Below, piece by piece: positions 20,477-27,981 of a stretch of 37,843 nucleotides of DNA. Numbering within the stretch: position 1 is the first letter of the stretch; each line of letters starts with the position of its first letter. Position numbers and translations under genes: made by a program. The notes below the pieces were generated by a model that saw only the letters and a list, made by a program, of their open reading frames with translations, was not told the DNA's origin and ran no database searches. This stretch comes from Rubrivivax sp. (GTDB taxonomy: Bacteria > Pseudomonadota > Gammaproteobacteria > Burkholderiales > Burkholderiaceae_C): positions 1 to 37,843 of the forward strand of contig JAEUPH010000235.1 of the NCBI GenBank assembly GCA_016790395.1, in the 5' to 3' direction.

Positions 20477-23036
20477 GCGGCGTGCCGGCCAGCAGCTCGT
20501 CGACCTGCGGCGCGCCCATCGGGCGCCCCAGCAGGTAGCCCTGCCCTTCCTGCACGCCCAGCTCGCGCAGCAGAGCCAGCTGCTGCTCGGTCTCCACGCC
20601 TTCGGCAATCACCTTGTGGCCCAGCGTGCGCCCGAGCGTCAGCATCGCGCGCACGATCTCCAGGTTCTGCCGGCTCTCGTGCATGGAGGTCACGAAAGAG
20701 CGGTCGATCTTCAGGCTGTCGATCGGCAGCCGCCCCAGGTACGACAGCGACGAATAGCCGGTGCCGAAGTCGTCGATCGAGAAGCGCACGCCACTGGCCC
20801 GCAGGCCGGCCATGGTGCGCAGCGCGACATCCAGCCGTCCCATCAGCATGGTCTCGGTCAGCTCCAGGGTCAGGCTGCCGGCGCTGGCCTGGTGGCGCCG
20901 CAGCACCTGCCCGACATGCGTCACGAGGCTCGGGCGCGCGAGGTCGCGGCCGCAGATGTTCACGTGCATGGACAGGGGTTGCCGCTCCGGACGGCCGGGC
21001 TGCCAACGCGCGAGCTGGGCCATCGCCTGGTCGATGACCCAGTCGGTCAGCGCCTCGATGTGGCCCGACTCCTCGGCCAGGGCGATGAACACCGCCGGGC
21101 TGATGGCGCCGCGCTGCGGATGCTGCCAGCGTGCCAGGGCCTCGAAGCCGGCGAGCTGGAAGGGTTCGATCTGGTAGATGGGCTGGTAGTGCACGCTCAG
21201 CTGCCCTTCGCCGATGGCGCGCCGCAGGTCGGTCTCGAGCGCGAGCTTCTCGGCCGCCTTGTGGTGCATGCTCCGGTCGAAGCGCACGACGCGTCCGCGG
21301 CCCGCGGCCTTGGCCTCGTACATCGCCAGGTCGGCGTCGCGCATGATCTCGTCGGCCGTGCGTTCGCCGAGATCGCTGAAGGTGATGCCGACGCTCACCC
21401 CCGGCACCACCTCGGTACCCTGGATGCGGGCCGGCCGGCTCAGGGCCTCGAGCACGCGGTCGGCCAGGGGCAGCACGGTGTCGGGTTCGCCCGGCCTGCC
21501 CACCAGCACGGCGAACTCATCGCCGCCCAGGCGCGCCACCAGGCCCGCGGCGCCCACGCTGGCGCGCAGCCGGGCGGCCACCTCCAGCAGCAGCAGGTTG
21601 CCGGCGCCATGGCCGAGGCTGTCGTTGACGAGCTTGAAGCGGTCGAGGTCCAGGTACAGCACGGCGAAGCGCTGGCCGGCGTCGAGCCGGGCGCGCGCCA
21701 CCGCGGCTTCCAGCGCTTCATTGAAGCTGTGGCGGTTGGCCAGGCCGGTGAGGTCGTCGTGGTAGGCGATGTGGTTGAGGCGGCTCTCGGCGACGTGGCG
21801 CGAGGTGATGTCGTGCAGCTGGTAGATCAGGCAGGGGCCGCCGCCTTCCGGGTCCTCGTAGGGGCTGCAGTGGACGGCCACCCAGATGGTCTGGCCGTCG
21901 CGGCGCCTGACCTCCAGCTCCATCGAGAAGGCGTCGTCACGCGAGACCCGCGCGGCCTGGGCGCGGCGTTGCAGCAGCGGCGCGTCGGCGGCATCCAGCA
22001 GCGTCTGGAAGGGCAGGCCCACCACGTCGGCGGGGGCCAGCTTCAGCAAGGCCAGCAGCGCATCGTTGGCCTGCTGCACGCTGCCGTCCGGCCTGACGAT
22101 GACCATGCCGATGGCCGCGTGGCTGAACGCCGCGGCGAAGCGCTGGTGGCTGAGCGTGGCTTCGTGCTGCGCCTTCGCCAGCTCGGCCTCCTGGCGCTGG
22201 CGCTCGGCTTCCTGGCGCTGCACGGCGACGCGCAGCAGGAACATGATGACGATCGCCGCCAGCGCCGTCACCACCAGCGGCGTGGCCCCGGAACGCTGCG
22301 CCTGCAGGTGCACCAGCCCGGCGATGCCCGCCGAGGCCACGTAGATGGCGGCCATCCAGCTGGAGTCGGCCAGCCAGCGCAGCGGCGCCAGCGCTTCGCG
22401 GCGCTTGAGCGCCGACATGGCCATCAGCGGCACCAGCGACAGCACGAAAGGCAGCAGCGACACCAGGACCAGCGCCGCCATGGCCGCCGACGCTGCGCCA
22501 AGCCCTCGGCCAGCCAGCGCGGTCTTCACGAGCTCGAAGGCCCAGGCGCAGACGGCCATCGCGGCCATCGCCGCCGAGGGCGTGGCCAGCCGCGTGCTCA
22601 GGCGCTTGTTGAAGCGCAGCGTGCCGGCCAGCGCGTCGATGCCCGAAGCCAGCACGGCCGCCGCCGGCCCGATGGTGGCCAGCACGCCGAACACGAACAC
22701 GTCGCCGATGCTCAGCGAGTAGATCGAGCGCGGCAGCTTGATCGACAGGCTGGAGGCCAGGGCCACCAGCCCCAGCGCCAGCAGCAGGGGCCAGCCGGCG
22801 GTCTCCGGCGCGGAGACGAGTTGCCACGAGGCCCAGCCCATCGCGATGGCACCTGCCCCGGTGATGGCCAGCCAGGCGGCCCGCGCCCGCGGCGGAAAGT
22901 CGTGGAGGACACGGCGCACGAAGGCCTGCCACGGCGACGTGGCGCGCGCGGCGGCGGTCAGGGGTTCGGGCATGGGCTGGGCATCGGGCGCTGGCACAGG
23001 CAATGCTGCACGTTGTAGCGCGGAAAACGCCACCAT
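20469..23036 (-). CDS. membrane PAS-GGDEF-EAL cyclic-di-GMP protein
   Basis: About 855 aa. The N-terminal 270 residues hold six to eight membrane helices of a sensor-like domain. A helical linker leads to a PAS domain (about 297-415), then GGDEF (motif at about 504-508, intact) and EAL (about 632-634, intact; also ELTET, IDDFGTGYSSL, LKIDRSF, EGVET and QGYLLGRPM, so all metal and catalytic residues are present). Both diguanylate cyclase and phosphodiesterase activity are therefore possible. The inhibitory RxxD site before GGDEF is absent (GAAG in its place), so product inhibition should be lost. ATG 23036 is preferred to GTG 23039; ATG 22973 is a further option. Confidence 0.92.
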   Translation of the reverse strand: MVAFSALQRAALPVPAPDAQPMPEPLTAAARATSPWQAFVRRVLHDFPPRARAAWLAITGAGAIAMGWASWQLVSAPETAGWPLLLALGLVALASSLSIKLPRSIYSLSIGDVFVFGVLATIGPAAAVLASGIDALAGTLRFNKRLSTRLATPSAAMAAMAVCAWAFELVKTALAGRGLGAASAAMAALVLVSLLPFVLSLVPLMAMSALKRREALAPLRWLADSSWMAAIYVASAGIAGLVHLQAQRSGATPLVVTALAAIVIMFLLRVAVQRQEAERQRQEAELAKAQHEATLSHQRFAAAFSHAAIGMVIVRPDGSVQQANDALLALLKLAPADVVGLPFQTLLDAADAPLLQRRAQAARVSRDDAFSMELEVRRRDGQTIWVAVHCSPYEDPEGGGPCLIYQLHDITSRHVAESRLNHIAYHDDLTGLANRHSFNEALEAAVARARLDAGQRFAVLYLDLDRFKLVNDSLGHGAGNLLLLEVAARLRASVGAAGLVARLGGDEFAVLVGRPGEPDTVLPLADRVLEALSRPARIQGTEVVPGVSVGITFSDLGERTADEIMRDADLAMYEAKAAGRGRVVRFDRSMHHKAAEKLALETDLRRAIGEGQLSVHYQPIYQIEPFQLAGFEALARWQHPQRGAISPAVFIALAEESGHIEALTDWVIDQAMAQLARWQPGRPERQPLSMHVNICGRDLARPSLVTHVGQVLRRHQASAGSLTLELTETMLMGRLDVALRTMAGLRASGVRFSIDDFGTGYSSLSYLGRLPIDSLKIDRSFVTSMHESRQNLEIVRAMLTLGRTLGHKVIAEGVETEQQLALLRELGVQEGQGYLLGRPMGAPQVDELLAGTPLN

Positions 23037-23200
23037 CACGGCATCGGCCGGCCGCGCGCGGACTTGAGCGCCCGCGCAGGACCAAAACGCCGGCGGCGCG
23101 CCGGCCGTTGCTGTCGATCGGGCATGGTCCCGTTCGTCGAATGTCTACGGGGCCCGCCCGGCCGGGCGCCCCGGCCCACCCACCCGACAGGAGCGCAGGC

Positions 23201-23569
23201 ATGTCCTACATCGACGGTTTCGTGATCGCGGTCCCCACCGCCAGCAAGCAGGCGTTCATCGAGCACGCGCGCCATCTCGACCCGATCTTCCTGGAGCTGG
23301 GCGCCCTGCGCGTGATGGAATGCTGGGGCGACGACGTCCCCGACGGCAAGCTCACCGACTTCCGCCGCGCCGTCCAGGCCACCGCCGAGGAGACGGTGGC
23401 GTTCTCGTGGGTGGAGTGGCCCGACAAGGCCACGCGCGACGCGGGCATGAAGAAGATGATCGAAGACCCCCGCATGGACCCCTCCACGCCAGGCAACCCG
23501 CCCATGCCCTTCGACGGCAAGCGCATGATCTTCGGCGGCTTCGAGACGGTGGTCGAAGTGAAGCCTTGA
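23201..23569 (+). CDS. DUF1428 family protein
   Basis: A 122-aa soluble protein with the characteristic DUF1428 start MSYIDGFVIAVPT, the central MECWGDDVPDGKLTDFRRAVQA and the end PMPFDGKRMIFGGFE. The family has a dimeric alpha/beta-barrel fold like small monooxygenases and EthD proteins, but no reaction is established. Start ATG 23201 has AGGAG 7 nt upstream. It is divergent from the GGDEF-EAL gene over 160 bp and converges with the TPR gene; a short inverted repeat (23571-23575 with 23580-23584) follows the stop. Confidence 0.9.
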   Translation: MSYIDGFVIAVPTASKQAFIEHARHLDPIFLELGALRVMECWGDDVPDGKLTDFRRAVQATAEETVAFSWVEWPDKATRDAGMKKMIEDPRMDPSTPGNPPMPFDGKRMIFGGFETVVEVKP

Positions 23570-23592
23570 TCGGCCGGGCGGCCGGCACGGAG

Positions 23593-24675
23593 TCAGGGGC
23601 CCGGCGCCAGCAGGTCCAGGACGGCCGCCGCCTCCGCTTCCACCTGCCGGCGTATCGCCGCCTGCAGCTGGGCATGCGCCTGGCGCCGGGCTTCGGCTTG
23701 CGCGCGCAGGTCCCGGGCCGCCTCCATCTGGCCTGCCATCTCCGCCACGCGTGCGCGCAGCGTCAGCAGTTCGAGTTCGGCACCGGCATTGGACTCGCCA
23801 CGGACCAGGCTCTCCATCCGGTCGACCTCGGCCACGGCCGCGTCGCTGTCACCCGCATCGAGCAGCAGCGTGGCCAGGCGGGAGCGGCTTCGCATCTCGA
23901 AGACCCGAAAGCCCGCCTCGGCGGCCTCCTGGGCGCAGGCGCGCTGCAGGCCAAGCGCCTCCTGCGTCTGCCCGCAGACGGCGAGCGCGGCAGCCACGTT
24001 GCCACGCAGCACGGTGCGACGGAACAGGTTCGGCTCCTGGGTGCAGTGGGCCCACGCCAGCCCGGCATGACGCCGCAGGCGCTGTGCCAGCGCTGCCAGG
24101 CGTGCGCCGTCGCCAGCTGCCCGGGCCTGCTCCACGCCCTCCAGGAGCAGCGCGAGCAGGGTGTTGAGCACGGTCGTGCGCGTGGCCTGATCCTGTGTCT
24201 CGCTGGCGCGCGACAGGGCCTGCAGCAGCAGCAGTTCGCCGTCGTCGACGTCGCCGGCGCGACCGCAGAGCCCGCCCAGCAGGGCCAGGGCCTGGTGGGC
24301 GTGGCTGTCCAGCCCGTGCTGCTGCGCCAGCATCTGGGCTGCGCGGGCGAGCGCCGAGGCACGCAGGTGGATGCCCAGTTCCGACAGCGACAACGCCAGC
24401 CGCAGCTGCGTCTCGCACACCCGGTCGTGCTGCTCCAGGCGCTGCCAGGCCTGCAGCGCCAGGTGGCCGTGCTGCAGCGCGTCGGCGAAACGCCCGAGCG
24501 AGAACAGATGCAGCACCAGCAGCGACTGCGCCTCGGCGTGGCCGAGCTCATCACCCAGATCGAGCGCCAGCCCGGCGGCGTTGCTGGCGTGGAACACCGC
24601 TTGTTCGGCGTGGCCCTGGCTGCTCGCCTGTCGAGCCTCCTGCAGGGCCTGCTGGAGCAACTGCGAACTCTCCAT
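23593..24675 (-). CDS. TPR-like helical repeat protein, unknown
   Basis: 360 aa, nearly all helical and rich in Ala, Leu, Gln. Repeating helix pairs such as EAQSLLVLHLFSLGRFADALQHGHLALQAW and EPNLFRRTVLRGNVAAALAVCGQTQEALGLQ look like tetratricopeptide repeats across most of the length, with a charged coiled-coil tail. No catalytic or membrane part is visible, so it is probably a cytoplasmic scaffold. Similar TPR segments occur in front of GGDEF or regulator domains in related bacteria, but here the protein stands alone. ATG 24675 has GACAAT ending 7 nt upstream and no ribosome site. Divergent from the subtilase gene over 91 bp. Confidence 0.7.
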   Translation of the reverse strand: MESSQLLQQALQEARQASSQGHAEQAVFHASNAAGLALDLGDELGHAEAQSLLVLHLFSLGRFADALQHGHLALQAWQRLEQHDRVCETQLRLALSLSELGIHLRASALARAAQMLAQQHGLDSHAHQALALLGGLCGRAGDVDDGELLLLQALSRASETQDQATRTTVLNTLLALLLEGVEQARAAGDGARLAALAQRLRRHAGLAWAHCTQEPNLFRRTVLRGNVAAALAVCGQTQEALGLQRACAQEAAEAGFRVFEMRSRSRLATLLLDAGDSDAAVAEVDRMESLVRGESNAGAELELLTLRARVAEMAGQMEAARDLRAQAEARRQAHAQLQAAIRRQVEAEAAAVLDLLAPGP

Positions 24676-24682
24676 GGCCGGG

Positions 24683-24688
24683 ATTGTC
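24683..24688 (-). promoter_or_regulatory. -10-like hexamer GACAAT, leaderless start of TPR gene
   Basis: On the minus strand GACAAT ends 7 nt before ATG 24675, identical in sequence and spacing to the site before the helicase fusion. Confidence 0.4.
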
Positions 24689-24766
24689 GCAGCCGAAGCC
24701 CGGATCCCTGTCCCGACTGGCGGCCCAAGCTGATGCACACTGCCCGGGTCCACCGGAGGAATCTTC

Positions 24767-26308
24767 ATGCCCTTGACCCGCCGATCACTTTTCGCGGCTG
24801 CGGCCGCCGTGCTGCTGGCCACCCCGGTCTCCGCGGCCTCGCCCTCCAAGGTCAACCCCGACCTGGCCCAGGCCGCACGCGCACAGGGCCAGGCCGAGGC
24901 GCTCATCGTGCTGGCCGACCAGGCCACGCCCACGATCGCGCCGCTGTCGGCCGATGCGGACTACAAGCAGCGCCGGCGCGCGCTGGTGCAGGCGCTGCGC
25001 ACGCGCGCCGACCGGCAGCAGCTGGGTCTGCGCCTGTGGCTGGAGTCGCGCGGCATCGCCTACCGGGCCTACTGGATCACCAACATGGTCCAGGCCCGGC
25101 TGACGCCCGACGAGCTCGAGGCGCTGGCCGCGAGGTCCGAGGTGGCGCGCCTGGAAACCAACCCCTCGATCGCGGCCCGCTTGCCGAAGCCCGAACGTGA
25201 CACCCCGGTCGAAAGCCGGTCCGATGCCACGCTGGCCGTGGAGTGGGGCGTGACGAAGATCCGCGCTCCCGAGGTCTGGGCCAACGGCATCACCGGCCAG
25301 GGCGTCGTCATCGGTGGCGCCGACACCGGTTACCGCTGGGCGCACCCGGCACTGCAGCCGCACTACCGCGGCTGGAACGGCACCAGCGCCGACCACAACC
25401 ACCACTGGCACGACGCCATCCATGTCGCCAACAGCCAGTGCCCGGCGAACTCGCCCGCGCCCTGCGACGACGACGGCCACGGCACCCACACCGCCGGCAC
25501 CTTCGCCGGGGGCGATGGCGGCAGCAACCAGATCGGCGTGGCGCCGGGCGCCAAGTGGATCGGCTGCCGCAACATGAACGCCGGCAACGGCACGCCGGCC
25601 ACCTACATCGAGTGCATGCAGTGGATGATGGCGCCCACCGACCTGGCCGGGAACAACCCCGACCCCGACCTGGCGCCCGACATCATCAGCAACTCCTGGG
25701 GCTGCCCCGCCTCGGAGGGGTGCACCGTCGGCAACGAGCTGGCGCAGGCCGTGGGTCACCTCACTTCGGCCGGCATCCTGTTCGTGGCGGCGGCCGGCAA
25801 CGACGGCCCGCAGTGCGCGACGATCCGCGACGCACCGGCCACCTACGGCACGGCCTTCACCGTCGGCGCCACCGACATCAACGACCGCCTCGCCAGCTAC
25901 TCCAGCCGCGGCCCGCTGACCGCCACGCGCACGAAGACCCGCGTCTATGACGGCAAGGTGGACCTCTCCGCGCCGGGCTCCAACGTGCGATCGGCCTTTT
26001 CGGCGACGGGCTATGCCAGCCTCAGCGGCACCAGCATGGCCACACCGCACGTGGCCGGCGCGGCGGCGCTGGTGATGTCCGCGGCGCCCTGGCTCAAGGG
26101 GCAACCAGAGCAGGTGATGGCGCTGCTGCGACAGACCGCGCAGCGCACGGGCATCGCCAACACCTCGACGCAGGCGAACCAGGTCTGTGTCCGGTGGACC
26201 GCCGCCGACTGGCCCAACCCGATGATCGGCTGGGGCCGCCTGGACGCCTTCGCGGCCTACCAGGCAGCGGTGCAGACGCAGCCGCCGCGGGCGCAGGGCG
26301 GGCGCTGA
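24767..26308 (+). CDS. secreted subtilisin-family (S8) serine protease
   Basis: 513 aa. The signal sequence begins MPLTRRSLFAAAAAVLL, with a twin-arginine resembling a Tat motif, and ends near VSAAS. A propeptide-like inhibitor domain (about 30-140, with EALIVLADQA and a region ending EVARLETNPSIAA) precedes the catalytic domain. The triad is complete: Asp186 (GADTG), His238 (DGHGTHTAGT) and Ser423 (GTSMATPHVAGAAAL), with oxyanion Asn345 in AAAGNDGP. Eight cysteines in the catalytic domain suggest disulphides, consistent with secretion. A perfect GGAGGA site lies 6 nt before ATG 24767. It likely degrades extracellular protein; it needs no partner seen here. Confidence 0.95.
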   Translation: MPLTRRSLFAAAAAVLLATPVSAASPSKVNPDLAQAARAQGQAEALIVLADQATPTIAPLSADADYKQRRRALVQALRTRADRQQLGLRLWLESRGIAYRAYWITNMVQARLTPDELEALAARSEVARLETNPSIAARLPKPERDTPVESRSDATLAVEWGVTKIRAPEVWANGITGQGVVIGGADTGYRWAHPALQPHYRGWNGTSADHNHHWHDAIHVANSQCPANSPAPCDDDGHGTHTAGTFAGGDGGSNQIGVAPGAKWIGCRNMNAGNGTPATYIECMQWMMAPTDLAGNNPDPDLAPDIISNSWGCPASEGCTVGNELAQAVGHLTSAGILFVAAAGNDGPQCATIRDAPATYGTAFTVGATDINDRLASYSSRGPLTATRTKTRVYDGKVDLSAPGSNVRSAFSATGYASLSGTSMATPHVAGAAALVMSAAPWLKGQPEQVMALLRQTAQRTGIANTSTQANQVCVRWTAADWPNPMIGWGRLDAFAAYQAAVQTQPPRAQGGR

Positions 26309-26403
26309 CAGGGGCTCAGGGCCGCTCGCACTGCGGCCGCCACCGCTCGAACCCCTCCTGCGGCAGTTCGTCACATCGGCACGAACGCCGGCGGCCAGCA
26401 CCC

Positions 26404-26409
26404 TAGACT
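26404..26409 (+). promoter_or_regulatory. -10-like hexamer TAGACT, leaderless start of regulator
   Basis: TAGACT fits TAnnnT and ends 7 nt before ATG 26417. No ribosome site is present. Confidence 0.4.
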
Positions 26410-26416
26410 GGCCGCC

Positions 26417-27334
26417 ATGGAACCACGCTTCGAGGCTCGGTCAGGGATCGCTTCGTCGGCCGGCCTCGGGCGGAGCCCGGGGCTCGTGGACATCGTGCCC
26501 GAGGTCACTGCCGGCCTCGACCCCTGGCGAACCTGTCTGGTCGTGTCCCGTGCGGGCGGCGACGATGCCGCGGTCAGGGACGCGTTCGTCTCGCACCGGA
26601 TTCGACCGCACTTCGCCAGCGATCCATCGTCCTCGTTCGATCTCATGGACCAATGGCACTTCGATGCCCTCGTGGTGGAGACCGACGTCGTGAGCACGGC
26701 CCACCGGGCCTTGCTCCTGTCGTTCAACCTGAACAAGGGGTCGCCCCGGCTGCTGGTGCTGGACGACTGGGCGTCGGCGCGGCGTGCCGGCATCTCGCCG
26801 CTGGACGACGACGTCGCACTGGCCCCGGCGCCCGCCGAGTGGCCCAGGGTGGCGATGTCGCTGCGCAGGCTGCTCAACCGCGGCGAAGTCGTCGCTTCGG
26901 CGCGTCAGCCTGCGGAGTTGCGCGCGCAGTTGCGCGTGGGGCCGCTCACGCTGGACCGGCCCGGCCTGTGTGCCTGGATGCACGGTCAGTGCCTGCCGCT
27001 GAAGTGGATGGAGCTCTCCGTGCTCTGGAGTCTGGCCACCAACTCCGGCATCGTGGTCAGCCGCACGGCGATCGCACACGACATCGGCCGCCCGAAGGCC
27101 GCCGTGGGCAGGGCGCTCGACATGTGCATCCTGCGGCTGCGCAAGCACCTCGGCAGGCTGCCGAACGGCAGCGCGCAGATCGAGACCGTCAACGGCTTCG
27201 GCTACAGGCTGGTGCTGGCCAGCGACCCACTGCCCGGTGCCGCTACGTCCTCGGCGTCAGACTTTTTCGCTGCTTATCGAGGCCCGGACCCCCAGAACCC
27301 AGACCAGCAGGTCAAGCGCCAGCAGCCCGCCTGA
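26417..27334 (+). CDS. orphan winged-helix regulator with degenerate receiver
   Basis: 305 aa. Residues about 190-268 form an OmpR/PhoB-type DNA-binding domain: LPLKWMELSVLWSLATNSGIVVSRTAIAHDIG, the recognition-helix region AVGRALDMCILRLRKHLG, and the wing IETVNGFGYRLV. Residues about 35-155 look like a response-regulator receiver by strand pattern, but the acidic pocket is not evident. The expected phosphoacceptor falls at Glu89-Thr-Asp90 (DALVVETDV) and the switch Thr and Lys are not clear, so it is probably not phosphorylated in the normal way. No kinase is next to it. The last 36 residues are low in conservation-like features, and the last 78 bp overlap, antisense, the gene at 27257-27976. 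Confidence 0.8.
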   Translation: MEPRFEARSGIASSAGLGRSPGLVDIVPEVTAGLDPWRTCLVVSRAGGDDAAVRDAFVSHRIRPHFASDPSSSFDLMDQWHFDALVVETDVVSTAHRALLLSFNLNKGSPRLLVLDDWASARRAGISPLDDDVALAPAPAEWPRVAMSLRRLLNRGEVVASARQPAELRAQLRVGPLTLDRPGLCAWMHGQCLPLKWMELSVLWSLATNSGIVVSRTAIAHDIGRPKAAVGRALDMCILRLRKHLGRLPNGSAQIETVNGFGYRLVLASDPLPGAATSSASDFFAAYRGPDPQNPDQQVKRQQPA

Positions 27335-27976
27335 AAGGGCGATCACCGACGGCGGAACGCCCTCCGCGAAGTTCCCCGTCGCGCCCAGCGCCGCCGCCAG
27401 CAGAGCCAGCGCGAACCAGGCGTGGGCGCCGCGACTCGAGCGCATCAGCAAGGTGGCGCCCACCCAGCGCGGACACGCGAACATCAGCCACAGCGAGAGC
27501 CAAGACCACGGCAGCGCGTCGAGCGGCCACCCGGCGCGCAGCAGCAGCGGCGCCGCCTCCAGCATCGGCCCCAGCGCTGTGCCGGCCCAGTAGGCGGCCA
27601 GCCATCGGCGCGCCGGCATGCGGCCCGGCGTCGAGGCCCAGGCCCCCGGCCGCCACCAGGCCGGCCCCGTCGCCACAGCGGACAGCAGGCCGACGCCGCC
27701 GCCGACCAGCACCACGGAGAGTCCGTCACCGAGCCTCAGTGCCCAGCACAGCAGCACGATCCAGGCGGCCCCCACGGGCAGGGCAAAGAGGCGCCGGCCG
27801 ACTGCCCGCTCGAAGCAGCCCGCCTGGCGCAGCAGCACGGCGAGCACGAGCACCACGAGGGCGACGGGCAGGGCGATCGACAGCACCACCAGCCCGAAGA
27901 ACCCATCCCGGTAGGCGGCCCAGGCGGGCGGGCAGAAGGCCAGCAGCCCCAGCACCCACCTGTGCCGCCGCGCCAC
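27257..27976 (-). CDS. multi-pass membrane protein downstream of TonB receptor
   Basis: 239 aa with about six membrane helices and no family I recognise. The start is GTG 27976, only 5 bp after the stop of the TonB-dependent receptor gene, so the two are probably one operon. Short loops carry RRWLAAYWAGTALGPMLEAAPLLLR and CPRWVGATLLMRSSRG. The last 78 bp are antisense to the tail of the regulator gene. The pairing suggests an inner-membrane partner for uptake of the receptor's ligand, or an accessory protein; this is inference. An alternative is that the annotated end is too long, but the stop at 27257 is the first in frame. Confidence 0.65.
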   Translation of the reverse strand: MARRHRWVLGLLAFCPPAWAAYRDGFFGLVVLSIALPVALVVLVLAVLLRQAGCFERAVGRRLFALPVGAAWIVLLCWALRLGDGLSVVLVGGGVGLLSAVATGPAWWRPGAWASTPGRMPARRWLAAYWAGTALGPMLEAAPLLLRAGWPLDALPWSWLSLWLMFACPRWVGATLLMRSSRGAHAWFALALLAAALGATGNFAEGVPPSVIALSGGLLALDLLVWVLGVRASISSEKV

Positions 27977-27981
27977 CGGGC

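Noticed and set aside
20616..23018. 800-codon plus-strand frame antisense to the GGDEF-EAL gene.
   Set aside because: The minus strand encodes intact PAS, GGDEF and EAL domains; the antisense product is low-complexity His/Gln/Arg-rich.
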